Positions 49,923 through 60,262 of a stretch of 64,000 bases of DNA are shown here, piece by piece. This DNA comes from Tissierellaceae bacterium (GTDB lineage Bacteria > Bacillota > Clostridia > Tissierellales > Tissierellaceae). Each line of letters starts with the position of its first letter. Positions within the stretch are counted from its first letter, which is position 1. The stretch lies in the NCBI GenBank assembly GCA_023229175.1, contig JALNZV010000010.1:9312-73311 (forward strand), written 5' to 3'. The notes under the pieces are model-generated. The model was not told the origin of the DNA, did no database searches, and was given only the letters and a program-made list of their open reading frames with translations. The position numbers and the translations under genes are program-made.

Positions 49923-51551
49923 ATGATGTCCCAAGAAAACGCATTACTTCAAGTATCGAGGGTTGGGAAAAAATACAATGAAAACGTCGTACTAAAAGAT
50001 ATTAGCTTTACGTTGGAAAAAGGAAAGATACTTGGATTAGTTGGAGAAAACGGTGCTGGTAAATCCACGCTGATGAACATCTTATTTGGAATGAATGTAA
50101 TCGTAGAAACTGGCGGCTATGAAGGAGAAATTTATTTTGAAGGTAAAAAAATAGATTTTAAGAATCCTGTAGATGCATTAAATGCTGGCATAGGAATGGT
50201 ACATCAGGAGTTTTCCCTTATTCCAGGGTTTACTGTGGCAGAAAATGTACTATTAAATATGGAAAAGACTAAGAGCAGCATCATATCCAGGACCTTCGGC
50301 AAGAAATACGAAACAGTAGATATGCCCGTTATCAGGGAAGAAGCACAAAAAGCCATAGATCTACTGGGTATTTCTCTGGATATTGATACCTTAGTGTCTG
50401 AGATACCAGTGGGCTATAAGCAATTCATAGAAATTGCCCGTGAAATCAAAAGAGATCAAGTGAAGATGATAATATTAGACGAGCCTACGGCAGTGCTTAC
50501 TGAGACTGAGGCAGATATATTGCTAGAATCTATGAAAAGGCTATCGGATATGGGAGTATCTATTATATTTATTTCCCATAGACTTAGGGAAATAACTACA
50601 GCCTGTGATACTATAGTAGTCCTAAGGGATGGAAATGTAGTAGTTGAAAGGCCAGTAGAAGGCGTAGATATTCGCCAAATAGCCAAATGGATGGTAGGCA
50701 GAGATATAGATACAAAATCTGAGGAAAGCAAAAACGTCTCCATAGTAGATGAAAACGACATTATATTTGAGACGAAAAACCTATGGGTAGACATGCCCGG
50801 TGAGCAAATAAAAAATGTGTCACTAAAGGTACGTAAGGGCGAGATTTTAGGCATCGGCGGCTTAGCAGGCCAAGGGAAATTAGGATTTCCCAATGGTATA
50901 ATGGGGCTTTTTGATGCAGGCGGAGAAATATTTTTTGAAGGCAAACCACTGCCACTAAACAATACCCTTGAAGCATTGAAACGAGGAATTTCCTTTGTTT
51001 CGGAAGATAGAAGGGGTGTAGGCCTTTTACTAGATGAACCTATAGATTGGAATATTGCGTTTAATGCAATGCAAGTTCAAGATAAATTTATAAAGAAGTA
51101 TTTAGGTGGACTATTTAGCTTGAGGGACGACAGATCCATGAGAAATGTCGCCAATGAATATATAGAACAGTTGGAAATCAAATGTACCAGTGAAAAACAA
51201 TTGGCACGAAACCTCTCAGGAGGAAATCAACAGAAAGTATGCCTGGCCAAAGCATTTGCCACGGATCCAAAATTATTATTTGTTTCTGAGCCTACGCGAG
51301 GAATTGATGTCGGAGCCAAGGAATTGGTATTAAATGCCCTAAGAAAATATAACGAAGAAAACAACACTACCATAGTCATAGTATCGTCTGAATTGGAGGA
51401 ATTAAGGTCCATAAGCGATCGTATAGCTATTATCTGTGAAGGTGAAATTTTTGGTATTGTACCTCCAGAAACCGATGTAACAGAATTCGGACTTTTAATG
51501 TCTGGAGAATACAAGATTAATGAAGAGGGTGAGAAAATATGGCTCAGATAA
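49923..51551 (+). CDS. ABC importer ATPase with two ATPase domains
   Basis: This 542-residue protein has the RbsA/MglA/BmpB-type tandem ATPase layout. Domain 1 has an intact Walker A GENGAGKSTLMN (near residue 41) and Walker B MIILDEPTA, but its signature is degenerate (IPVGYKQ). Domain 2 has a degenerate Walker A (GLAGQGKLG), an intact signature LSGGNQQK and a Walker B FVSEPTRG with Ser in place of the usual Asp. One composite site should thus be active. It overlaps the first permease gene by 13 bases and belongs with the DUF3798 receptor. Confidence 0.93.
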   Translation: MMSQENALLQVSRVGKKYNENVVLKDISFTLEKGKILGLVGENGAGKSTLMNILFGMNVIVETGGYEGEIYFEGKKIDFKNPVDALNAGIGMVHQEFSLIPGFTVAENVLLNMEKTKSSIISRTFGKKYETVDMPVIREEAQKAIDLLGISLDIDTLVSEIPVGYKQFIEIAREIKRDQVKMIILDEPTAVLTETEADILLESMKRLSDMGVSIIFISHRLREITTACDTIVVLRDGNVVVERPVEGVDIRQIAKWMVGRDIDTKSEESKNVSIVDENDIIFETKNLWVDMPGEQIKNVSLKVRKGEILGIGGLAGQGKLGFPNGIMGLFDAGGEIFFEGKPLPLNNTLEALKRGISFVSEDRRGVGLLLDEPIDWNIAFNAMQVQDKFIKKYLGGLFSLRDDRSMRNVANEYIEQLEIKCTSEKQLARNLSGGNQQKVCLAKAFATDPKLLFVSEPTRGIDVGAKELVLNALRKYNEENNTTIVIVSSELEELRSISDRIAIICEGEIFGIVPPETDVTEFGLLMSGEYKINEEGEKIWLR

Positions 51552-52579
51552 ATAAATTTATACGGGATTTTGGATGGGCAAGAATAATAATAGGACTCTT
51601 TTTATTAGGATTATTCATCGCAGCTCCAGTATTTGGAGTTAGAGTAGATGCATCTATAAATGACGTTATAGTACGTTTTGGTATGAATGCAATAATGGTT
51701 TTATCCATGGTACCTATGATTCAATCGGGAGCAGGTCTAAATTTTGGAATACCCGTTGGACTAATTGCAGGAATGTTAGGAGCAGTAATAAGTTTAGAGT
51801 TTCACTTAACAGGCCTTCCCGGCATAGCAGTGGCCATGATAATAGGTCTATTTTTTGCTGCAATTTTTGGATTTTTCTATGGACTTCTATTGAATAAGGT
51901 AAAGGGAGACGAGATGATTATCGCTACTTACGTGGGATTCTCCTTTGTGTTTTTTATGAATATTATGTGGACCATATTGCCCTTTAGCAATCCTGCTTCT
52001 GTACAGGGCTTTAAGGGAGAGGGTCTAAGGGTTACCATAAGCGTTAAGGACTATTGGTACCATGTCCTCAACGACTTAGCTAAAATTCCAGTTACCGAGA
52101 GATTTGCAGTTCCCATGGGAATGATTTTACTGTTTGCAATAGTGGCACTATTCGTTTGGCTATTTTTCAAGACAAAGACAGGTACAGCCATTACAGCAGT
52201 AGGATCCAATCCAGACTATGCAAGGGCTTCTGGTATCAGCATTGACAAGATGCGTATTATATCCGTTATGCTATCTACTATGATTGCATCTATAGGAATG
52301 ATAGTATATGAACAAAGCTTTGGTTTTATACAGATGTACAATTCGCCATTGGCGTTTTCATTTCCTTCAGTGGCTGCCATATTACTTGGTGGAGCTACTG
52401 TAAATAAGGCCACGATACCAAATGTAATCATTGGGACTCTCCTGTTCCAGGGTATACTTACCATGACACCATCTGTTATCAATAATGCCATCGACATTGA
52501 TGTATCAGAGGTAATCAGGATAATAGTCACAAATGGTCTTATTGTATACGCCTTAACTAGGGGAAAGGGGGGTAAATAA
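51539..52579 (+). CDS. ABC transporter permease 1
   Basis: This 346-residue permease has about eight to ten hydrophobic helices of the branched sugar/nucleoside class. Family-like motifs are MVPMIQSGAGLNFGIPVG and AVGSNPDYARASGISIDKMR, the latter the ATPase-coupling loop near residue 220. It overlaps the ATPase gene by 13 bases and touches the next permease gene by one base. Confidence 0.92.
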   Translation: MAQINKFIRDFGWARIIIGLFLLGLFIAAPVFGVRVDASINDVIVRFGMNAIMVLSMVPMIQSGAGLNFGIPVGLIAGMLGAVISLEFHLTGLPGIAVAMIIGLFFAAIFGFFYGLLLNKVKGDEMIIATYVGFSFVFFMNIMWTILPFSNPASVQGFKGEGLRVTISVKDYWYHVLNDLAKIPVTERFAVPMGMILLFAIVALFVWLFFKTKTGTAITAVGSNPDYARASGISIDKMRIISVMLSTMIASIGMIVYEQSFGFIQMYNSPLAFSFPSVAAILLGGATVNKATIPNVIIGTLLFQGILTMTPSVINNAIDIDVSEVIRIIVTNGLIVYALTRGKGGK

Positions 52580-53688
52580 TGTTTAAAGACAAAAGAAAAC
52601 TAGGAAAGATATTAACCAGTAGTGCAGTACCCCTGCTATTTCTCGTAATTAGTGGAATAGCAATACCCCTCTCAAGGTTTACAGGGACCTATTTAGTAGA
52701 CCAGATAATAACTAGATTGGTAAGGAACTCCTTCTTAGTATTATCCCTATTGCTTCCGATAATGGCGGGAATGGGTATAAACTTTGGTATGATATTAGGT
52801 GCAATGGCAGGTCAAATTGGACTGATATTTATTACAGACTGGGGAGTAAGTGGTGCTTTGGGTCTGATATTAGCAGCATTGTTGTCGACTCCCATAGCCA
52901 TAGTATTAGGATACTTCGGCGGTAAAGTGTTAAATAGGGCCAAGGGTAGAGAAATGATAACTTCCATGATGTTGGGTTTATTCATCTCTGGAGTATATCA
53001 GTTTTTCCTACTATATCTTTGCGGTGCTATAATACCATTTAAGAGCAAAGGACTTATTCTGTCCAGAGGATTTGGAGTCCGTAATGCCATAGATTTAGGT
53101 GTGGCAAAGGGATTTGACAAATTGCTCCTATTAAAGATTAATGGAGTGAATATTCCCTTGGGTACCTTTGCGATTATAGGGATAATAGTTCTATTTACCG
53201 TATGGTTTAAGAGGACAAAACTGGGTCAAGATATGAGGGCTGTAGGCCAAGATATGGTAGTGGCCAACTCAGCAGGTATAGACGTGGAAAGAGTACGTAT
53301 TCAATCCATTATAGTATCCACTGTATTGGCAGCCTATGGACAAATAATATATTTGCAAAATATTGGTACCTTAAACACATATAATGGTGCAGATCAAGCT
53401 GCCCTATTTGCAGCAGCTTCTCTATTGGTAGGTGGTGCTTCTGTAGTAAAGGCCACAATTCCAAATGCACTATTTGGTACGGCATTGTTCCACTTAATGT
53501 TCCTAGTCATGCCAGTGGCAGGTAAATACCTGACAGGTCAGGCTATGATAGGAGAATATTTTAGGATGTTCTTCTCCTATGGAGTAGTTACATTGGCACT
53601 AATTCTTCACTCTTGGAAACGTCAAAAAGATAAGGAATTAGATAGAATAGGCCTAAGGGTTGACAATCAACAACTGAAAACAAAGTGA
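52579..53688 (+). CDS. ABC transporter permease 2
   Basis: This 369-residue permease is paralogous to permease 1, sharing LLPIMAGMGINFGMILGAMAG and the coupling loop MRAVGQDMVVANSAGIDVER. The ATG shares its A with the preceding TAA stop (52577-52579). With permease 1 it forms the membrane channel of the DUF3798 importer. Confidence 0.92.
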   Translation: MFKDKRKLGKILTSSAVPLLFLVISGIAIPLSRFTGTYLVDQIITRLVRNSFLVLSLLLPIMAGMGINFGMILGAMAGQIGLIFITDWGVSGALGLILAALLSTPIAIVLGYFGGKVLNRAKGREMITSMMLGLFISGVYQFFLLYLCGAIIPFKSKGLILSRGFGVRNAIDLGVAKGFDKLLLLKINGVNIPLGTFAIIGIIVLFTVWFKRTKLGQDMRAVGQDMVVANSAGIDVERVRIQSIIVSTVLAAYGQIIYLQNIGTLNTYNGADQAALFAAASLLVGGASVVKATIPNALFGTALFHLMFLVMPVAGKYLTGQAMIGEYFRMFFSYGVVTLALILHSWKRQKDKELDRIGLRVDNQQLKTK

Positions 53689-53694
53689 TTTTAT

Positions 53695-53722
53695 AAGGAT
53701 GGGATTTCCCATCCTTTTTTAA
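53695..53722 (+). terminator. intrinsic terminator of the ABC operon
   Basis: AAGGATGGGA-TT-TCCCATCCTT with TTTTTT. Confidence 0.92.
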
Positions 53723-53779
53723 ATACTAATTGACCAAAGACAAAGTTACATAGATAATTTAAATAAGGAAAAGATAGAA

Positions 53780-53872
53780 ATGAGGGATTGGATGTACCGA
53801 ATAGAAGATTTGAGATTGAGGTATTCGCCAAATAGGGAAGACACCATAAGGGATATAAGCAGTATTATTTAA
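53780..53872 (+). pseudogene. possible remnant of an ABC ATPase N-terminus
   Basis: A 30-codon reading frame encodes MYRIEDLRLRYSPNREDTIR followed by a few residues and a stop. This resembles the first strand of ABC ATPase domains (RIEDLxxRY then DTIxDI) but lacks Walker A and everything after. It has no convincing ribosome binding site. Chance is possible. Confidence 0.4.
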
Positions 53873-53926
53873 TTGGGTTAATTTACAGGATAATCCTTAA
53901 TATAATATCTTATATGCTGTTTTTGA

Positions 53927-55492
<1,566 letters not shown>

Positions 55493-55499
55493 GGATAAA

Positions 55500-56435
55500 A
55501 TGCAAAGTTTTATAGATAAGCAAATAGAAGAAGTAAAATCCAAAATTGGAGATAAAAAAGCCCTATGTGCCTTGTCAGGTGGAGTTGACTCATCTGTGGC
55601 AGCAGTACTTGTCCATAGGGCCATAGGAGATAATTTAGTATGCGTTTTTGTAGACCATGGGCTACTTCGAAAAAATGAAAGAGTAGAAGTAGAGAGGGTA
55701 TTCAGGGATGAATTTCACATGAATTTAATAGTAGTAGACGCTGAAGACAGATTTTTAGGGAAGCTGAAAGGAGTAAGAGATCCTGAGAAGAAGCGAAAGG
55801 TAATCGGGGAGGAATTTATTAGGGTATTTGAGGAAGAACAATCAAAACTTACGGATATCGACTTCCTCATACAAGGCACCATAAAATCCGATGTAATAGA
55901 GTCTGGAACCAAGGGCAAAGTAGCAGTAAAATCCCATCACAATGTGGGGGGGCTGCCAGAAGACGTGAACTTTGAACTCTTGGAGCCCTTAAGGGAACTA
56001 TATAAGGACCAGGTAAGGGAAGTAGGCAGGCTACTGGGGATAAGCGAAGATATAGTAGGTAGACAGCCTTTCCCAGGGCCAGGCTTAGGAGTTAGATGTC
56101 TAGGAGAGCTAACTAAGGAGAAGTTGGACATCTTAAGGGAAGCAGACCATATATATAGGGACGAGATAAAAAAAGCAGGATTAAAGATATGGCAATACTT
56201 TGCAGTACTACCAAATATTCAATCCGTGGGAGTAGTGGATGGGAAAAGGACATATTGTCATACCATAGCCCTTAGGGCTGTGAATTCGGTAGATGGCATG
56301 GCAGCAGATTGGGTTAAAATTCCCCTGGAAATACTAGAGACAATCTCCACGAGGATAACAGATGAAATACCAGAAGTAAATAGGGTAGTATACGATATAA
56401 CGGGAAAACCACCAGCAACAATTGAGTGGGAGTAG
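55500..56435 (+). CDS. GMP synthetase, ATP-pyrophosphatase subunit only
   Basis: This 311-residue enzyme adenylates XMP and aminates it to GMP. The PP-loop [11 protein letters not shown] lies near residue 25, and the C-terminal dimerisation domain ends [15 protein letters not shown]. Usual bacterial GuaA has about 510 residues because an N-terminal glutamine amidotransferase domain precedes this part. Here that domain is missing, and the gene opens right after guaB. The enzyme must either use ammonia directly or pair with a separate glutaminase subunit, as in archaea. The 3' end is the attachment site of the island that follows. Confidence 0.92.
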   Translation: MQSFIDKQIEEVKSKIGDKKALCALSGGVDSSVAAVLVHRAIGDNLVCVFVDHGLLRKNERVEVERVFRDEFHMNLIVVDAEDRFLGKLKGVRDPEKKRKVIGEEFIRVFEEEQSKLTDIDFLIQGTIKSDVIESGTKGKVAVKSHHNVGGLPEDVNFELLEPLRELYKDQVREVGRLLGISEDIVGRQPFPGPGLGVRCLGELTKEKLDILREADHIYRDEIKKAGLKIWQYFAVLPNIQSVGVVDGKRTYCHTIALRAVNSVDGMAADWVKIPLEILETISTRITDEIPEVNRVVYDITGKPPATIEWE

Positions 56436-56620
56436 TACCCAGAGGTTTCAAGCTGAAAGCGCAGAAAGCTATGTAGGTACTACCCCTGTCAGGGTTGGCG
56501 AGGCTTGTAGCGACTGTAAGGAGCTAGAAGTCCGCAACCTACGGCTGGAGTAAGGCGGATAAAATCATCAACTGGAACGAAATTGGGTAAAAAAGTTTTT
56601 TAGAATAATAGAATAAATAA
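56436..56620 (+). other. GC-richer structured region, possible group II intron remnant
   Basis: This stretch has clearly higher GC than its surroundings and no open frame. GTAGTACC (56432-56439) pairs with GGTACTAC (56473-56480). CCC/GGG and GCGACT/AGTCCGC stems follow. The text resembles the start of bacterial group II intron domain I, but no domain V or reverse transcriptase is present. It may instead be a structured RNA of the island end. Confidence 0.35.
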
Positions 56621-56642
56621 TGCCAAGTGGATTACAAATAGA

Positions 56643-56686
56643 AACACCATAGAAATCTTATTAAAAGAATCTATGGTGTTTTTGTA
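56643..56686 (+). terminator. intrinsic terminator
   Basis: AACACCATAGA / TCTATGGTGTT, perfect 11-bp stem with a 16-base loop and TTTTTG. Confidence 0.8.
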
Positions 56687-56700
56687 TGTATATTTATTTC

Positions 56701-56880
56701 TTAATCTAAACAGATTTCTAAAGGCATCGAATTCGACACGGTTAAAACTTGGGTTATGAATTTGCTCATGAAACACTTTAACCCTATCGAATTCGATGGG
56801 GTTAAAATTGGATTATATGCTTAGTATTGAATTATTTTTAAACTAGTCGATTTCGACCAGTTTAAAATGAGGTTATATGT
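56701..56880. repeat. three 60-bp repeats with palindromic cores
   Basis: Three units repeat at exactly 60-bp spacing, with core centres near 56730, 56790 and 56850. Each core is a palindrome: TCGAATTCGA in units 1 and 2, TCGATTTCGA in unit 3. Units 2 and 3 have outer arms that change together (TTTAACCC..GGGTTAAA and TTTAAACT..AGTTTAAA). Each is followed by GGTTAT or GATTAT, then ATG in two units. They lie just after the end of the XRE gene. They could be protein-binding sites for transfer, replication or excision. Confidence 0.82.
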
Positions 56881-56894
56881 TTATAGTTTAATAA

Positions 56895-57323
56895 TTATTT
56901 TTCCAGTCTAGACTTCTTAGGATATGAGAGCTTCCAATCCTCAAATTCCTCATCTGTTATTTCTCCGTTATAGTGCTTTTTTCTCATTTCATCCCATTCA
57001 GTTAGAAAATCATTTAAATTCATATCATGAGAAAGTAGCCCTATTGTGGAATCTTCTACTAGGGGTCTGATTTTTAAATCCTCTTCATAATCAAAAAGAA
57101 TTTGCATAAATTCAAAATTAGAAATAGGAGTATGGTCAATTAAGGCAGATACATCACAGTCTAAGACCTGGGCTATTTTTATTAATTGATCCTTATTAGG
57201 CGAACGATAACCCAATTCATAATTCCTTATAGCAGAATCTGTAAGTCCTGATTTTATTGCTAATTCCTTCTGTGTCAATTCTCTAAGTAATCTTAACTTT
57301 TTTAGCTTTTCACCTGAAATCAT
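56895..57323 (-). CDS. XRE-family transcriptional regulator of the island
   Basis: This 142-residue repressor has an N-terminal Cro/CI-type helix-turn-helix (about residues 6-60: LKKLRLLRELTQKELAIKSG and SAIRNYELGYRSPNKDQL) and a C-terminal region of no known fold. The ATG follows GAGGAG. It is divergent from xis-int and probably controls them from the two AGCACGAAATTGTGCT-type operators at 57463-57512. Confidence 0.92.
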   Translation of the reverse strand: MISGEKLKKLRLLRELTQKELAIKSGLTDSAIRNYELGYRSPNKDQLIKIAQVLDCDVSALIDHTPISNFEFMQILFDYEEDLKIRPLVEDSTIGLLSHDMNLNDFLTEWDEMRKKHYNGEITDEEFEDWKLSYPKKSRLEK

Positions 57324-57457
57324 TTTAAACTCCTCTTGGTAGTATTTTAATTTATTTTATCACAAGATATCATTTATAGCAACAGAAGTGAACGATTATA
57401 AATTTAATGAAATCTCTTGTTATAGGAAAGATAAATAGAAATAATTTAAAACTAGTC

Positions 57458-57522
57458 TTGACAACACGAAACTGTGCTGATATTATATAATTAAATAGCA
57501 CGAAATTGTGCTATTTAATTAT
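57458..57522 (+). promoter_or_regulatory. xis-int promoter with two repressor operators
   Basis: TTGACA (57458-57463) and TATTAT (57481-57486) are 17 bp apart. Operator 1 AACACGAAACTGTGCT (57463-57478) lies in the spacer. Operator 2 AGCACGAAATTGTGCT (57497-57512) lies downstream, at the centre of a perfect palindrome with 15-base arms (57487-57522). Repression by the divergent XRE protein is the simplest reading. Confidence 0.85.
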
Positions 57523-57599
57523 AAGGAAACCAAATTGATGCTCGTCATTTATTCATTGATGAGAAGCTTATAAATAAAAACACAAGGGGGAAGAAAAAA

Positions 57600-57788
57600 A
57601 TGAATAAGATTTTTATGAACGCAAAAGAAGTTCAGGATTTTTTAGAAGTTAGCAGAACTACAGCCTATCAAATAATAAATGAAATGAATGGAGAACTAGT
57701 TGAACTAGGCTATAGGGTTCAAAGAGGCAAAATTAATAGACAATATTTCTTGGACAAGTATTGTTACCAAGTAAGAAAGGAGGCCTAG
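57600..57788 (+). CDS. excisionase-like DNA-binding protein
   Basis: This 62-residue protein has a MerR/excisionase-like helix-turn-helix (MNAKEVQDFLEVSRTTAYQI) and a basic C-terminus. The ATG follows GGGGGAAG. It lies directly before the integrase gene, as excisionases usually do. It probably directs excision of the island. Confidence 0.8.
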   Translation: MNKIFMNAKEVQDFLEVSRTTAYQIINEMNGELVELGYRVQRGKINRQYFLDKYCYQVRKEA

Positions 57789-57790
57789 TA

Positions 57791-58912
57791 GTGGGAGCTT
57801 ATAGGGATGAAAGTGGAAATGGCACCTGGTTTACCAAATTCACCTACACCAATTGGAGAGGTGAAAAGATTAATAGGAAGAAAAGAGGATTTAAGACAAA
57901 AAAAGAAGCTCTGAAATGGGAAGAAGATTTTTTAAGAGAGCAAGCTGGAAATCTTGATATGACATTTACTGAATTTTTTCAAGTATATGGAAAGGATATG
58001 CGACCAAGATTAAGAGAAAACACCTGGAGAACTAAAGAACAAATAATAAGGACGAAGGTTATTCCCTATATAGGAGATCTTCAAGTTAATGAAATTACTA
58101 AAATGACAATAGTTAAATGGCAAAATATATTAATGAAAGAGGAAGATGATAAAGGCAAAAAATATTCCCAGACCTACTTAAGAACAATACATGCTCAATT
58201 AAGTAGTGTCCTAAATCATGCTTGTAAATATTATAATCTAAAATCTAATGTAGCAAGGGATGTTGGATCTATTGGAGAAAAGGAAGCTTCTGAGATGAAG
58301 TTCTGGACTGAAAAAGAGTATGACAAATTTATAGAGGAAATTAAAGACAAACCTTTATCCTTCCATGCTTTTCAAATTTTGTATTGGTGTGGACTAAGAA
58401 CAGGAGAATTACTAGCTTTAACCAAGGAGAAATTTGATTTTACTAACAATACTATTAGAGTAAACCAATCTCTACAAAGAATAGATGGAGAAAACATTAT
58501 TACAGAGCCTAAGACTAAAAAAAGCATCAGAACAGTTGTTATGCCAGACTTTTTGGCAGAAGAAATAGAAAAATATATGGCTGGAATATACAAGCTAAAG
58601 GATAATCAGTTATTATTTCCAATTACCAAGTCCTACCTGCACCATGAAATGACTAGGGGAAGCAAAAAAGCTGGAGTTAAGAGAATTAGAGTTCATGATC
58701 TAAGACATTCCCATGTATCTCTATTAATTGAATTAGGCTATTCAGCCATAGCTATAGCAGATAGATTAGGTCATGAATCCATCGATATAACTTATAGGTA
58801 TGCTCATTTATTCCCAAGCAAACAAAATGAGATGGCTAACTCCCTATCCACTATAAGAAAAAGCAACTTAGATGGTGAATGGGAAAAATTATTGGAGGAT
58901 GAAGATGAGTAA
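57791..58912 (+). CDS. int: tyrosine-type site-specific integrase
   Basis: This 373-residue recombinase has an N-terminal AP2-like arm-binding region (GTWFTKFTYTNWRGEKINRK), a core-binding domain (about residues 55-150) and a catalytic domain. The active-site residues are visible: Arg203 in CGLRTGEL, His302 and Arg305 in HDLRHSH, His328 in LGHES and Tyr337 in TYRYAHL. The start is GTG at 57791 with AAAGGAGG upstream; TTG 57761 also extends the frame but lies in the excisionase gene. It should cut the guaA-end att sites. Confidence 0.95.
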   Translation: MGAYRDESGNGTWFTKFTYTNWRGEKINRKKRGFKTKKEALKWEEDFLREQAGNLDMTFTEFFQVYGKDMRPRLRENTWRTKEQIIRTKVIPYIGDLQVNEITKMTIVKWQNILMKEEDDKGKKYSQTYLRTIHAQLSSVLNHACKYYNLKSNVARDVGSIGEKEASEMKFWTEKEYDKFIEEIKDKPLSFHAFQILYWCGLRTGELLALTKEKFDFTNNTIRVNQSLQRIDGENIITEPKTKKSIRTVVMPDFLAEEIEKYMAGIYKLKDNQLLFPITKSYLHHEMTRGSKKAGVKRIRVHDLRHSHVSLLIELGYSAIAIADRLGHESIDITYRYAHLFPSKQNEMANSLSTIRKSNLDGEWEKLLEDEDE

Positions 58913-59225
58913 GGAAATAAAAAAACAAGTTAAAAGAAAGAGAAATAAGATAACTTCTTTTAGGGCAACAGAAAAAGAAGCTGGCCTATTAGATAAGAAA
59001 GTAGAGATAAGTGGACTCTCCAAGCAAGACTATATAATCAGTTCATTAACTGCCCCTACTGTGTCTATTAAGGCTGATTATAGACTTGAAGATAAATTTG
59101 CTCTAGAAATATTTAGACTAGCAAAAGTTGTAAAGAAATATGGAAGATTAGAAGAGGAAGATCAAGAGATTTTAAGGTTTTTAATAGAGATTTACTATGA
59201 AATCAAAAAAGAAAAAAACCTTTAG
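58905..59225 (+). CDS. ribbon-helix-helix-like small protein of the island
   Basis: This 106-residue basic protein contains a likely ribbon-helix-helix (ITSFRATEKEAGLLDKKVE then GLSKQDYIISSL) and a helical C-terminus. Such proteins follow integrases in many mobile elements and act as mobilization accessory or regulatory factors. ATG at 58905 follows GGAGG and overlaps the integrase stop; the upstream ATGs at 58872 and 58899 are not properly spaced. Confidence 0.7.
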   Translation: MSKEIKKQVKRKRNKITSFRATEKEAGLLDKKVEISGLSKQDYIISSLTAPTVSIKADYRLEDKFALEIFRLAKVVKKYGRLEEEDQEILRFLIEIYYEIKKEKNL

Positions 59226-59320
59226 CACAAAGGCCAAAGGCACACCCCATTTGGAATGTTTCTACCAAATTCATTTTACCATATGGGGTCTGTTTTGGAC
59301 AGCATGAGGAGGTAAAAAGA
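59226..59320 (+). other. structured leader before the primase gene
   Basis: Nested inverted repeats: ACCCCAT / ATGGGGT on the outside and ATTTGG / CCAAAT inside. It probably folds in the transcript between the ribbon-helix-helix gene and the primase-polymerase gene. Confidence 0.45.
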
Positions 59321-60262
59321 ATGGAAAAATATAAATATCTACCAAAAGAAATGAAAAAAATGAAAAGATTTGTAGGTTGGAGAAAGGAAGAATTAAATGG
59401 CAAAGTAGCCAAGCTTCCCTTTTCCTTAATTGATGGAAAAGCTAATGATTGGAATCATCCAGAACGGTGGATAGATTTCAATGAAGCTAAGACTAAGAAT
59501 AGACCTCTAGGCTTTGTTCTAGTGGAGGAAGATAGGAATATCTGTATAGACCTAGACCATGCGATTCAAGGTGGAAAGCTAACTCCTATGGCAAAAGAAA
59601 TTATAGAGAGTTTTACAGGAACTTATATGGAATTATCTCAATCAGGCAAGGGAATCCATATTTTTGTCCAAGGGACTATTCCAGATAATCTTAACTTATC
59701 AAGTAGAGGAATTGAGATATACAAGAAAAATAGATATATAGCTCTTACAGGAAATATAGGAGATGGATCCTTCTTTCCTAGAAGTAATAAACTTTTAGAA
59801 AAAGAAGATGAATTAAAGCAGCTTTATAAGAAATGGACACAGGAGAAAACATCTACCTTAAAGCAAATTAGAGAGTATAAGTATGAGCCTTTAAACAAGT
59901 TTTCTAGACTTGATGACTTAAGCCTAGATGAAATACTAACCACCATGGAAAGAACCAATAGCAAGGCAAGTATGCTTATCTCAGGAGCTAGCCTAACAGG
60001 TGACCATAGCAGGGATGACTTTACCTTTCTAGTCTTAGCTAGAAACTATACAGGTGGAGACCACAAGTTAATGAAAGACCTATTTTTAATGACCCCTTTA
60101 AACCGTCTAGGAAGCGGTCAAAAGAGAAGCGATGATAGAAAGTATCTTGACTATTTAGAAAAGACAATAGATAAAGTCTTAGGCCTTGGAAATTTTGTAG
60201 CCTTTGACTGGAGCCGACATTTTGAATATAAGACAAGGAATTGGTCCTATGAAAGAGTTTAA
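59321..60262 (+). CDS. primase-polymerase-like replication protein (PrimPol type)
   Basis: This 313-residue protein has an archaeo-eukaryotic primase-like N-terminal half. The acidic pair is in NICIDLDHAI (near residue 74), followed by SQSGKGIHIFVQGTI and RYIALTGN. The C-terminal part is a helical linker. Such proteins pair with a helicase in phage and island replication modules, here VapE directly downstream (overlap of 14 bases). It probably initiates replication of the excised island. Confidence 0.82.
   Translation: MEKYKYLPKEMKKMKRFVGWRKEELNGKVAKLPFSLIDGKANDWNHPERWIDFNEAKTKNRPLGFVLVEEDRNICIDLDHAIQGGKLTPMAKEIIESFTGTYMELSQSGKGIHIFVQGTIPDNLNLSSRGIEIYKKNRYIALTGNIGDGSFFPRSNKLLEKEDELKQLYKKWTQEKTSTLKQIREYKYEPLNKFSRLDDLSLDEILTTMERTNSKASMLISGASLTGDHSRDDFTFLVLARNYTGGDHKLMKDLFLMTPLNRLGSGQKRSDDRKYLDYLEKTIDKVLGLGNFVAFDWSRHFEYKTRNWSYERV

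Noticed and set aside
56701..56880. CRISPR array
   Set aside because: The units are only three, are palindromic and diverged, and have no uniform repeats or unique spacers; no cas genes are present.
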